Assembly: GCA_021464525.1 (NCBI GenBank)
Contig: JADRCO010000448.1
Span: 1 to 33,521 of the forward strand
Direction of reading: 5' to 3'
Origin: Rhizophagus sp. LPA8_4_AMF
Lineage: Eukaryota > Glomeromycota > Glomeromycetes > Glomerales > Glomeraceae
DNA length: 33,521 bases
The notes beneath the pieces were generated by a model. That model searched no databases. It was not told the DNA's origin and saw only the letters and a program-made list of their open reading frames with translations. The first letter of the stretch is position 1. Each line of letters begins with the position of its first letter. The position numbers and the translations under genes were made by a program. Of the stretch, positions 12,479 through 23,942 are shown piece after piece.

Positions 12479-14573
12479 ATTTTTTTAAACTGTAAAGAAG
12501 TTGAAACGGGTTTGAAAAAAAGTTTCGAGATAAAAGAGGAAGTATTTATAGACCAAAAAAGTTGAGAGAAAATTTCCAAGAGAAAACGAGAAAGATCTAC
12601 AAGAGATTAATACCAAAAAAAGAATTTCTAATTTGTTTATAAATATCTAAATATATATAATATAATATATATGAAAAAAAAAAAATATTTTTTTTTTTTT
12701 AAGAGAGGGAAGGGTAAAAGTGAGGTTGAATTTATATAACGGGAAAAGTACTATAATATATTTGGAAAATATAAAAAAAAAATAAATAAATAAAATAAAA
12801 AATATAAAAAAATAATAAATAAAGATAAACTAGTTGAATTAATTGGCAACTATCCACAATATATTTACTTAAAATTCAAGTTTTTTTTTTTCAATTTCAA
12901 ATTTTATTTCATATGATAACAACAAAACTAAACAAATCTATGGAAAAAACGTAGTGAAACGCAAAGTCGCATAAAAAAAAAAAAAATTCATTTATGAAAA
13001 AGAACAACCACCTTTTTTTATTATTATTTTAAAAAAAAAACCAGGGAGAAGGTCCTTTTAAAATAATGAAATTCTTATGAAGGAAAAGGGAAAATGTTAA
13101 AAATGGTAAATGGGTTTCAAAGACTCATTTTAAAAAATCATACTAATCCATTCATCATAAATTTATTCTTACCGCTGCTACTGATAGAAGATCGCATCAG
13201 AATTATGTGGGTAATATAAACGGAAACTATTGTATGTATTATAGATATTATTGTATATAGGGGGATTGTAGGGAAAGGGGCTTTAAATTTTAATTTAAAA
13301 AATTTTTTTATATTATTTAACTGGATTTTTGGTACGACATCTTGGCAAATGTCAATAAAAAAGTAATATATATTTCTTTTTTTGAGAGTTTTTAGCCTCT
13401 AAATTATTAAATTGGAATAAATTAAATTAACTACAGAAATGTTTAGTACGATGAGACATGTCAACATTTATGTACTTAAATCAGAAAAAAAAAGAATTTT
13501 GATTTATCTTTATTTGAATAATTTTTTGGCTGATCGGAGAGTACCCTTTAAAAAATAAATAAATGAATGATGTTATCTTCATAATCAGTGTTACCAAATA
13601 TTTAATAAGCATGGCAGCATTGATTCGATTTGTTGTGTGTATATGCAATTATGCATAATATGTATGACTTGATATATGAGTTGCTTTTATTTGTGGAGAA
13701 CAAGAAAAAAAAAAATAGATACACTGATACACCACATTTACTTAACCATTTACAATATTTAACTTATTTAAACTTACTTATTGTGTTATTAGATTGTTGT
13801 AAATCTTCCCCATTTTTTTTTTTTTTCGCCTTATGACATAAATAATAAAATTGATGGATTACGACTATCACGTGCATAATATAACTCAGTGAATTTGCTA
13901 GTTTTATCGATTTTCCGGATTTAATTGACTAGAAGTTTTATTTTTCCGGATAGATCTACGAAAAATATAAAAATAAAACATTGTAGCCTCAAAATCAGCC
14001 AAAGTTTCATATTTTGAGAAGTTTGGATATATAAAAAGTACACGTGATAGAAATCATACATTCTACGCAACAAAAAAACGTTTTTTTTTTTGAGAAGATT
14101 ACAACGGATAATCAAAGATAATCGGTATCGATTTCGTTATTTAATGCTAATTGTTTTTAATAATAATGAAACTTTAAAATTATGAGTAATTATTGAGTAA
14201 TTTTTTTTTAATTTTCTTTCGGTCGACAGTCACATGATTTTTATAAAGTTCAATGTATCGTGCATTCGGGATTATCGGTTCTAGCTTATTTAGTTTCTCT
14301 ACTTCCATAATTGAATAATTTGATTTGAAATAAATAAAAAAAAAAAAGTTTCCCCGGTATTTTCTTGAAAAAGTGATTATTAGCAATAGGGAGTTATTAT
14401 CCTTGGCATTTCGGAAAAATCTTGTAAGTGACCGACATTTTGGTGTGACATGATCTTTTATTGGTATTGGATATCCATAATGAAGTTCTACATTATTAAT
14501 TTTAGGATGTTAAAAATATGAAGCCATATTATCAAATAACTAGATTTTTCTCGGTAATTTTTCGTAAATTAGT
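12479..14573. other. Intergenic region between HAL-like kinase and BAR-SH3 gene
   Basis: About 2.1 kb containing the divergent promoters of the flanking genes. It is AT-rich with many A and T runs (for example 12676-12705 and 12773-12830). The only frames over 60 codons (13630-13836 plus; 13921-14115 and 14180-14386 minus) are hydrophobic or low-complexity and match no family I know. I see no RNA gene. Confidence 0.5.
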
Positions 14574-16405
14574 ATGAGTTGGTATGTTTATAAACTCAAT
14601 TTCGTTAAATTTTGAAAGGGAAATCTTAACTTTTAGCTAATATTTATTTTATAGGAAGGGTACTAAAAAAACTTTTGAGAGGTTACCTCAAAATATTCGT
14701 GTAAAAACTGGACTTGGAACTGGTAAGTGTGATCAGTTTTTTCAAATTATATTCATTAATAAATTTTAATGAAATCCTCTATGTAAATTTGTTTTTTTAA
14801 TACAAATTATTATAATTTAGCTACTCGTGATATTCAATTTGATGATGTTTTAAATCGATTCAATGAATTACATACTGGAACAGAAAAATTTTATAAAGAT
14901 GCTATTAAATTTAGGGATGGTATTTCTAGTAGGTTTTGATATTTTTTAAAAAGAAAAAAAAAAATCATTAATTTTAATATTTTTTGATCTAACAACTAAT
15001 ATTTTTTTTTTTTTTCCGTTTAGATATGTTGAATCATCAATATAATATTTCTGATGTTCTTGTAGAATTATATAATCCAATCGTAGGCAAAAAAGAAACT
15101 GAATCAACTGTTCGTCGGACTGCAACTCCTGTTCAATCTATGAGAGCTGTTGAAGAATTTAAAAGAACGATGTCTGATTTGAGAGATATTCTCTTGCCTG
15201 AATTGGTGGGTGATTTTTATAAGATTAATAATAAAAAATAATAATGTTAGTAAAATAATTACAGTAAATAATAATAGTTTTATTTTATAGGATCATGTAG
15301 ATAAATTGGTAGTATTGCCTTCAAAGGATTTTATAGATATTGTTAAATTAATAAAGAAAACTGTTTCAAAACGAGATCATAAAAAAGTGGACTTCGATCG
15401 ATATACAAATAGTGTAAAAAAACTTCAAGATAAAAAAGATAAATCTGCAAATGATGAAAAATCATTAATCAAGGTAAATTTTTATACTATTATTGCTATT
15501 GAAAAAATGTGTAGTAATATTTCATCATTAACTGTTATATTTCTACAGGCGGAAGAGCATCTTACCAAAGCAACTGAAGAATATGAATATTATAATGAAT
15601 TGGTTAAAAAAGAGTTACCCGCCTTTTTTGAATATAGAGATCAATTCATTGAACCTGTTGTCTCTAATTATTATCATTTGCAATTAAAAATCTATCGAAT
15701 TTTGTCTGAAAAAATGGAACGTTTAATTTCTGATACCGGTTATTTCGATGTTCAATCTGATATTTTAGCACACTATAATGAAAGAAAAGTCGAAGTAAAT
15801 CAACAAATAGAAACCCACTTAACTTTATTAAAAAACAAGAAAAAATCTAAAAAAGAAAGTAAGAAATTTTAAATCCGTTCTTTATTATTATTATTATAAT
15901 GTGTGTTCACCTTCTCTTAATTTTATATAATTTTAGGTAGCAGTATTCATCATGATAACAATAATGATGAATTAACTGGTTCAAAGTATTCTAATACAAA
16001 TAATCATGGTAGTGAGGAAGATGCACCACCACCTTATTCATCCACAGCTGGTCCAAGTTCTGCTTCTATATCTTCATCAAATCCAAAACTTTATCCTGTT
16101 CAGAAAAAGGCTCCACCACCACTTCCTCCCCATAATTCAAAACCAAAATCCGTCCAATATGTTAGAGCTTTATATGATTATGATGCACAAGCAGCAGGTG
16201 ATTTATCATTTAAAAAAGGTGATAAGATTGAGGTTATTACCCGAAAAGGAGATGTAAATGAGTGGTGGAAGGGAAAGCTGAATGGTAATATCGGTGATTT
16301 TCCAGGTAATATAATTTATTATTAATCTAAATAAGTTTTATTATTTTGACTAATATAAAAAAAAAAAATTTTATTTTTACAGGAAATTATGTTGAAGATT
16401 GGTGA
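14574..16405 (+). CDS. BAR-SH3 domain protein (amphiphysin/Rvs167/Hob1-like), 416 aa
   Basis: Membrane-bending endocytic adaptor coupled to actin. Exons: 14574-14581, 14655-14722, 14821-14928, 15024-15205, 15291-15473, 15549-15858, 15937-16305, 16383-16405; all introns GT..AG (intron 4 has a GTGGGT donor) and the total is 1251 nt. Exon 1 is only 8 coding bases (ATGAGTTG), giving the start MSWKG, which is how fungal Rvs167/Hob proteins begin (MSWKGF..). The BAR domain spans about residues 5-245, with family-like motifs [10 protein letters not shown] near the start and [10 protein letters not shown] and FFEYRDQFI later. A Lys-rich patch, an Asn/Ser-rich linker and a proline-rich stretch (KKAPPPLPP) follow. 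The SH3 domain (361-416) shows ALYDYDA, EWWKGK and GDFPGNYVE and ends the protein. Intron 5 (75 nt) has no stop and keeps frame, so retention would be tolerated. The family call is secure. Confidence 0.93.
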
Positions 16406-18709
16406 TCATTTTATACTTACTTATTTTTTTGTGGGTTATTTGTTATTATAAATGAGTTATTATTATTATAAATTATAAAAAGACATTGTACTTATATTAA
16501 AATGTATTATAAATTAAAGTTTGAAATTAATTAAGCGTATTGATATTTTTATGGGATGTTTACACTTTGAAATAAAAACATATTTGGTAACATATTGCCA
16601 AATTGAATACGAAACGTCGGAATTAATCCGTTTTCTGCCTGTAGATAATAATAAGTGTAACAGCTCACTAAGTTTCATTTTAAAATTTTCAATAAATCGG
16701 TTTAAAGTCTAGATTATTAACTATCAAGTATCTTTAAACCCTAACCAAAATTGTTCACTAAGCCCTATAGCAGTATAGCTAACTATTGTATATCTATCGT
16801 CAAGACAGAATTCCGTAATTTACTTATCAGGTTCTGATCTCTTTGATAAATGACAAATTTCATTGGATTAAAATTATGTAACCTAAATAAATCTACATTC
16901 TCGATTTCAAATAATTATACGATTTATCGAAATGAAATTGAAAAATTCTTTTTGTTTCCAAAACAGCATTTCCTTCAATTGATCGCTTTGGATTTTTTAT
17001 GACACTTTACCCTTGTACCGTATGCCTCTCGGGGGTATTGTTCCACGGTCATCGCAGATCGAGAATTTATCTCTTTGACTTCATTCCTTGTTTATCGACA
17101 GGTTTATGAAACGCACATGCTTTTCACTTTTTAGTTTCAAACTTATAATTTTTTGATTACGTACTTTTCATCTGAAATCATATTTACCTTAAACTGCTTT
17201 AATGGTATCCGAGTTTCCAATCGCAAGGTTTTTAGATGATTGTGATAGTGTTTTTAGCAAGATTATCTAATTTTTTGATTTAAGCGGGTTCTTATATCAT
17301 TGCAATTAACCATTTTTATCAAAATGTTAAATAAAAATTCTTTATTTTTTTTGATGAGTTACCATCACGGCTGCCATTTTTGATGATATAAACTCGGGAT
17401 TTGACGCCAATGCCATATGACATATTGGATTATCAAATTATTGGCCAATTTCAACTCCAAACTGGTTTGAATTTCTGATAGTCCTACTTATAGAAATTTA
17501 GCCCAATTTTTTTCAGATAAAATTTTTGACGATCTTTGATTACAAAGGCATACATATTATTTCTAGCAAGAGTGAGCTTTCCATGATAAACTTCTAGAAT
17601 AGTTACGAACTTCATGTTTAACGGAAGACTAAATACGTTTTTGATAAGTAAATATTCATCAATATTGTCTAAATTAGTCTGGATTTTTCCATTACATTAC
17701 AATACTCTAAACTAATGTTACATATTATTGGTTTGCTTTTTTTAATAATCAAAATTGATAGTTAAAATGAAAGTTTATTATAAATGACTATTTGTCTGTT
17801 ATATTTTATATATTTACTTCTCAGCAATAAATTCTCATAAAAATTACATATAACAAATGCAACAAAATATACAAAATTTTAGTTTTGATAATAGTAACTC
17901 ATTTTATATATAAAATGTATATAAAAAATTAAATATAATTAATCATATTTTATATTATATTAACTTACATATTATGATTAAATATATTAATGGTTTGAAT
18001 TACCTTTGATTTATAAATTAAAATTCTTAGTCATTTAATTATTTTTTAAAAAACTTACTTAAAGTTTGGTAATATATTAATGATTAAAGATAAAAATTGT
18101 ATTTAAATTGAAAATAATTAGGTATTATATTAATTTTCGTCAGTATAAATTTAAATAATAATAAAATAAACTATTAATAAATTAATAAATAGATTTATGA
18201 AAAATGTATTGATTTAATTAAAAAAGAAAGAATTTAATGTTAATGTTTTTAAGATGTTTTTAAGTCTTTTGCTGATTTGAATGTGTGTGAATCATCTTGT
18301 ATGTAAATTACGTAAATTAGCATTCGGTTGATCTGAAACATTGTGGCGTTTGACAATTTTTTTGCAATGACTTTTTCTTGTTTTGTATAATAGCCGGTTA
18401 CCTATACTTAAAAAAGGTTATGTTTATACTTATACATCTACATTATAAAGACAATCAAAATAGCATAACTAACTCAAATAAGATTAGATTAGCTGCGGAA
18501 CAAATTATTAAACGGAAACTAATTGGTTCATGGAAAAGTCCGCATATTCAGTATAACATTGACTATGTATGAAATATAAATACTCTAAAAATTTTCTTTA
18601 TAAAATTTTATTTATTCATTATTTTTTTAAGTAAATCGGCTTTGGGTATCGAGAAGTTTTTCATATTCCATTCTACTAGACGTAATTTATAAACTTTTTC
18701 GATATTTTA
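16406..18709. other. Intergenic region between BAR-SH3 and eIF5-mimic genes
   Basis: About 2.3 kb. It contains a 9-bp inverted repeat (GGTTTAAAG at 16699-16707 and CTTTAAACC at 16732-16740). A 71-codon stop-to-stop frame on the minus strand (17696-17484) has a fairly balanced amino-acid composition but no family I recognise. From about 17700 to 18300 the sequence is very AT-rich. No RNA gene or intact mobile element is visible. Confidence 0.45.
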
Positions 18710-20410
18710 ATGAGCGCGATACAAAATCCAACCAACGCTAACGTTAACACAAAACCTGCTTTACATGGTGTTAAGATCAAAACGAGAAAGGTTTGTCATC
18801 AAAATTTAAATGTTTTAATATGATTATTCAAACAATAATTTTTTTTTTGGTTTTTTTTTTATAATATAGAGCCAGCAAAAAGCTCAGGCTAAATACGAGC
18901 CTATTGGTAAAACTTGCTTTTCTTTTTGATGAAATTTTTTTTTTTTCTTTTTCTTTTATTCTAATATATTATATATTGACTCATAGTTTTTAGAGATAGT
19001 ATTTTAAAAATTCTTTCGGAAGCTCAACCTGAAAACTTTGAAGAAATCTCTCAAAAATTAGACGCAGCGGGCAATACACTTGACTTTAGAAAATACGGTG
19101 AAACTTTATTTGAAATCCTTCTTACCGGCGGTGTATTAGGTATGTAAATGATTTCATTAAATTCTTCATTTTAATTACTTGTAAATGATATATTGACCTT
19201 TTTTTTTTGATTTGTTACATTAAAAGCCCCCGGAGGCACAATTATTGACGATGGCGCAAAACGTAGTCCATTTTCAATTTTCTCCGCAAAAGATAATATC
19301 GAAAGTATTAAGAAACATGTTGAAGTTTTCGATAAGCTAATTCGACAACGTTATAAATATTTGCAGCGTAGTTTTGAAGACACTATAAAAAATTTGCTTC
19401 AATATATTAACAAATGGAGATCCGAGGAAAATAATAAAATTGCCACTGCGATTGGCTTGTTTGCTTCTGGTCAGATGACTAATCTTAACTTTTTGACAGT
19501 TCTTTTTAAAGAACATCTTGTCAAAGAAGGCCTCTCCCTCCAATTTGTTACTGCCGTATTCAAAGCTTATCTTGGTGAACAAAGCATTGAACATTTAGGC
19601 GGTTCTCTTAAAAAAGCTGGAATAGACAACAAGCTTTTGGAATTTTTCCCTCCAAATAAACGAGATGAGGAATACTTTGCTCGTTATTTTGAAGCTGAGG
19701 ACATGAAACAGCTTGTTGAATATCATAGTCAAAAACAAAGAAATTCGTTGAAAGAACAAACTATTGAACACGTTAAGGAAATGTTGAAGAATGAAAGCAC
19801 TTCTCAAGAGGTATTTAGTATGTTATGCTTAAAAATATTTATATTTGAGTACTAATATTATTTCGTAAAATTTATCAATTAAAGATTGTTGTTTACCTTA
19901 AACAACGTATTAAGGAAGGTAATTGGCAGGAAAATGATTTTGTTCAAATAGTCTGGGATGCATTGATGCTAGCTGTTGATTGGAGCAATCGCCCAGAAAT
20001 GATTGAAAATCAAGCTTCACGTCAAATTAAAGTAAGTTTATATACTTAATATAATTTTATAATTTTAATTTTTATATGTAATATTAACATATTTCGTTAA
20101 TAATTTTTACCAGAAAAATGCTGAAATTCTCGCTGCATTTGCTTCTAATCCTAAGTCGGAAGTTGCGCTTTTGCAAAAAATTCAAATTTATTGCCACGAA
20201 GATACAAGATTGATGAAACATTTTCGTTTAATTGTAAAGATTTTGTATGAAGAAGATGTTGTGTCTGAGAATGCTATCTTTTATTGGTATGAGAAAGGAG
20301 CCAAACCTTATGGCAAAGGCTTGTTTTTAAAACAAATGGAATCATTTGTTAATTGGCTTAGGACTGTTGAGACTGATAGTGAAGAAGACGACGACGAAGA
20401 CGAAGAATAA
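18710..20410 (+). CDS. eIF5-mimic protein (BZW1/BZW2, 5MP-like), 432 aa
   Basis: Translation regulator with a W2 (eIF5C) domain; the family competes with eIF5 for eIF2 and so tunes start-codon selection. Exons: 18710-18790, 18870-18906, 18987-19139, 19227-19810, 19885-20031, 20114-20410, all GT..AG, total 1299 nt. Motifs match BZW proteins collinearly: GVKIKTRK near the N-terminus, then RKYGETLFEILLTGG, APGGTIIDD, the RQRYKYLQRSFED segment, EHLVKEGLS, LLEFFPPNKR and, in the W2 domain, QIVWDALM, WSNRPEM, KIQIYCHED, YWYEKG and FLKQMESFVNWL. The C-terminus is the acidic tail usual for W2 proteins (EEDDDEDEE), which contacts basic patches of eIF2-beta or eIF1. Length is close to the animal proteins (419 aa). 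It is convergent with the WDR83-like gene, with only 212 bp between stops. AATAAA lies at 20563-20568. Confidence 0.95.
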
Positions 20411-20622
20411 ACGAGGTGAAACAAACATGGATCGGTTTGCTTTGCCATAATTATTATTTATAAAAAAAATCCTTGAAAAAGAACTGTTATAAGTTTTAAT
20501 TAAACCTTTTATAATAGAACATTGATCACAATTTGTAAATTGACAACATATTTTCCTCCATAAATAAAACTCTTTTTTTAATCACAATTTGGTAACAATA
20601 ATTAATGTAAATATATTTTTAA

Positions 20623-22016
20623 TTAAGTAGATGCTGGTTTCCAATATTTTACAGTTCCATCTACACTAGTAGATATCATATAATTGTATCTAGGATGAAC
20701 TGAAACACATGTTACGACATTGAAATGCGCTTGGAGTGAAGTCAATAAATTACCCTAAAAAAAAGATAATTAATAAAAAAAATTAATTTAAAAGGTATTT
20801 TTTTTATATTTACCTCTAATAAATCCCAAATATATATTTTTCCATCTTCTGAACCACTCATTACATAAGTATCATTATTTGATAAACGGGAATGAATTTT
20901 GTATGAAACATTTTCATGACCTTTGAAACTATTATAAATGATAAAATTTAATAAATTATGTAAAGTGAATGTATAAAAATTTAACCGTTTACCTACTCAT
21001 TTAAAAGACCTCCATTTTCTCTATCCATTAATCTAATTGTGCTATCAAGGGAACTAGCAAGGATACAATTATTATCTCCAGAAACACAAACTGACGTTAC
21101 AGGATCTTAAAGCATATTATATATAAATAAAATAATATCTAAAAAATGATCAAAATTATAAATGGCTTTTATATAACTTACGAGAAATTAGATCGGTTAT
21201 AAGAACACCCATTCTAATATCATGAGTACGTATACAACCATCAGCACTTCCAGAAACAATTTCATATTGAGTCATATGTAATGAAGTTACGCTATCCTTT
21301 GGTTCTTCAAGAATTTGAATCGGAGCACGAGAATTTGATCTGTATATTATAATGTTAAGTGTGATTAGCGAGAGAGTTTGAAATAATTTCACAAATAACT
21401 TTTAAGTCTACCTGCAATCCCATAATCGTATTGTTGTATCATATGAACCTTTGGAAAAAAAAAATTTTTTAACATAATAATTGCTAACGAGAGGTCAATT
21501 TGAATTTAAAGAGCTTACCGCTTGCCAAAACAGTTCCCTCCCAATTGAAACCAACAGTATTTATACGCTATAATTTTAAATCCTTATTAATTTTCATACG
21601 ATAATTATGAAATAAAAATTCATGCGTTACCTGGTTGTGACCTTCGAAACGACGAATAGTATTTCCAGTTGAAACGTCCCAATAATAAACTTGTCTATCA
21701 CCACCACAGGACGCGAACCGAGAATGATCTAGAGTTCTAAAAAAAGGTATACCTCAAGTTAAAAGAGGTAATTCTGTAAAATCACTTCAGTATACTTACT
21801 TACTTACACAGATAAGTCTAAAACTTCTTTACCATGTCCAGTATAAGTTTTAATGTTTAAACCAGTTTCGGGATTCCATAAACGTATAGTTCTATCTTGA
21901 CCACCACTTAGAACATAATCCCCACTTGTATTATATCTTGCAATATGTACAGGGCCTTGATGTAAATTAAAAGTTCTTTTACATTCTATTGGTAAATTTT
22001 CGACTGATGATGCCAT
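20623..22016 (-). CDS. WDR83/MORG1-like WD40 repeat protein, 304 aa
   Basis: Seven-bladed beta-propeller scaffold. Minus-strand exons: 22016-21808, 21736-21631, 21567-21519, 21448-21412, 21339-21182, 21105-20997, 20928-20814, 20754-20623; all GT..AG, total 915 nt. The N-terminus LPIECKRTFNLHQGPVH, then SGGQDRTIRLWNPETG, TYTGHGKEVLDL, CGGDRQVYYWDVSTG, RRFEGHNQRIN and SGSYDTTIRLWDCRS follow WDR83 order, as do SGSADGCIRTHDIR, LASSLDSTIRL, SGSEDGKIYIWDL and the closing STSVDGTVKYWKP. The length matches the family (human 315 aa). WDR83 is known as a MAPK-scaffold organiser and as a component of spliceosomal C complexes; which role holds here cannot be told from sequence. It shares a 495-bp divergent promoter with the Mso1-like gene. 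Two exons are very short (37 and 49 nt). Confidence 0.94.
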
Positions 22017-22511
22017 TATCTAAAAAAAAAAGAATTTGATTGTTTTTAGGTAATAATAAAAATTTGAAGCCTTTTTTTGGTAATCAGTGTAATTAAGTAC
22101 GACAAAATATTAATTAGGTTTTATAAAATAAGGTTGATCTTGTGTTAGTTGTGCCGTTTGACAATCGTACAATCATCCGAAACAATTTCATTTATTGTCT
22201 TTATCTGTTATAATTCAAAAAAACCAAAGAGAAAAAAAAAATATGATTTTATTAAATCATTCCAATTGTTCTTCTTCCTAAAACAAATAGTCTGGAACTA
22301 TTTTTTCACATTCTTTCAGAATTTTAAGCATTTCGAGCATTTCAACATTTCAGGAAATTCAAGCATTTTTCAAACGTTTCAAAGCATTTTTCAATCATTT
22401 CATTCATTTCAAAGCATTTTCATATCTAAAACGTAAATTACCTACATTTATTTGTAAAATACTTTTTTTTTTTAAAAAAAAAAAAAACGAAAAAAACAAA
22501 AAACAAAAAAA
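22017..22511. promoter_or_regulatory. Shared divergent promoter, WDR83-like / Mso1-like
   Basis: The two start codons face away from each other across 495 bp, so both promoters must lie here. About 22318-22427 contains a degenerate array of GCATTTC/CATTTCAA units (AAGCATTTCGAGCATTTC, CAAAGCATTTTTCAATC and similar), spaced about every 10 bases. An A-rich run (22473-22511) immediately precedes the Mso1-like ATG. A role in regulation is inferred from position only. Confidence 0.5.
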
Positions 22512-23594
22512 ATGGTAGAAGTTATAGACTATAGAATTTCTCGTATTGTAGTGTTATGTAAAGATTGTGGTCAAGATGTAGGTTTATACCCCGCAAGACA
22601 TAAATGTGGTATATCAACTTCGGAGGGATTACTTTCAATATCAAAAGATTCTTCGTCTAAGAATTCAAAATCGAATCCTTATGATAATCCAACGGAAGGT
22701 TATAATTTATGGAATAAATTTGTGAATAGAGCTACTGCCATATATAATGCTGATGATGATTCTGACAATGGTAAGTAACAATTTATAAGAAATATTTTTT
22801 TTTTTTTTTTAAATAATTTTGAAAAAAAGTAGTTTAAAAATCTATTCTTATTTTATATAGAGTCAGAAAAAGGTGATTGGGATGGAGAAACTCATATATC
22901 TCGTATTCTAAGAGAATATTATGAAAGTAAAGGCGCTGACCTACCAGATTGGTTATACGATTCAGATTTAAAATATAATTCGGATTCCGCAAAAAATTTA
23001 TATGTATCTCAAATAGAACGTACTTCAACTAAACCAAACAGAAATGGAAATAAAGATTTTAGTCCACTTCATAATGTAAATAATAATAGAGGTCGTCAAA
23101 ATGGAAGTCGACGAGACATATCACCCATATCATCAGCTCAAAATCATACTCCAGCAAAAATGAATAGAGGTAGAGATAAAAGTGCTCCACCTCCAAGTTC
23201 ATTTGATCGTAATAATATACAAAACAATATATATCACGATAATGTTTATCCTCCTTCTTTACCAAAAAATATCGATTCAAAAAGAATTACTGATGATCAA
23301 ATTAATCATAAAAGCTCCAATTTTAATTCTTTAAGACGTCAACCACCGCCATTTCCTGTAACTCCAGATGATTACAATACAACAAAAAGATTAATTCCTT
23401 CAAAGAAATCTTATAATCAATTAAATTTAAATTATAATAATACACTCAATAAAGTTAGTCCAAGTCGTGATATTAGGGCAGGAAGTGGATATAATAATAA
23501 TTATAGTGTGCAAAAAGGGATTGGTAGACAAAGTACACCACTTTCAGGTTCACATGTTCTAAATAGAAATCGTGTACAAGGCAATTACTTTTAA
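22512..23594 (+). CDS. Mso1-like Sec1-binding protein with N-terminal Cys/His knuckle, 330 aa
   Basis: Exons 22512-22770 and 22861-23594 (GT..AG, total 993 nt). Residues 64-120 match the Sec1-binding region of fungal Mso1: NLWNKFVNRA, an acidic stretch, ETHISRILREYYESKG and LPDWL. Mso1 binds the SM protein Sec1 and helps SNARE-dependent vesicle fusion at the plasma membrane. The first 33 residues hold C16-x2-C19-x10-H30-x-C32 within LCKDCGQDVGLYPARHKC, a putative zinc knuckle that budding-yeast Mso1 lacks. Residues about 120-330 are Asn/Ser/Pro-rich and probably disordered, with proline-rich pieces (APPPSS, RQPPPFP) that could bind SH3 domains. It is divergent from the WDR83-like gene and convergent with the ALS gene. 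The assignment rests on the 64-120 block; the zinc-binding claim is inference. Confidence 0.8.
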
Positions 23595-23764
23595 GAAAAT
23601 ATGTTTATTACCCTAGTGATATCATGTTTACTTTTCATTTTACTATAAAAATCCTATTTGTTACCGTTAAAATATTCTTATAATAAATTTGGATTTTAAT
23701 GGTTTGATTATTTATTATTATAAATAAAAATTTATACTTATTAGAACAAAATATTTTTTTTTTC

Positions 23765-23827
23765 ACTAATGATACTAATGATACTAATGATACTAATGAT
23801 ACTAATGATACTAATGATACTAATGCT
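23765..23827. repeat. 9-nt minisatellite (ACTAATGAT)n
   Basis: Six perfect head-to-tail copies of ACTAATGAT (23765-23818) are followed by one variant copy ending GCT. Because the unit is a multiple of three, one frame reads as repeating MIL, but the position between convergent stops argues against coding. It is likely polymorphic in copy number. Confidence 0.9.
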
Positions 23828-23864
23828 AATTCTACTTTATTTACCTAATAATAACGAGAATAAT

Positions 23865-23895
23865 TATATATATATATATATATATAATATATATA
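23865..23895. repeat. (TA)n microsatellite
   Basis: About 30 bases of alternating TA, interrupted once (ATAATA), in the 3' intergenic gap downstream of both convergent genes. Confidence 0.85.
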
Positions 23896-23942
23896 CATTG
23901 CTATCTAAAAATCTTTTTTTTTTAAAAAAACTTTCTTATGAC

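Larger units (their letters stand above)
23595..23942. other. Convergent 3' region, Mso1-like / acetolactate synthase
   Basis: A 348-bp gap between two stop codons. It contains AATAAA at 23723-23728 for the Mso1-like transcript, a 9-nt tandem repeat (23765-23827) and a TA-dinucleotide tract (about 23865-23895). No coding sequence. Confidence 0.6.

Noticed and set aside
13630-14386. Three small frames in the kinase/BAR intergenic region
   Set aside because: Low complexity, no motifs, no intron signals that extend them into a gene.
16738-16745. CCCTAACC, resembling a telomere repeat
   Set aside because: A single unit without tandem copies; no evidence of interstitial telomere sequence.
22340-22370. 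TTC/GAA blocks resembling a heat-shock element
   Set aside because: Spacing of the trinucleotides does not keep the 5-bp register needed for an HSE.
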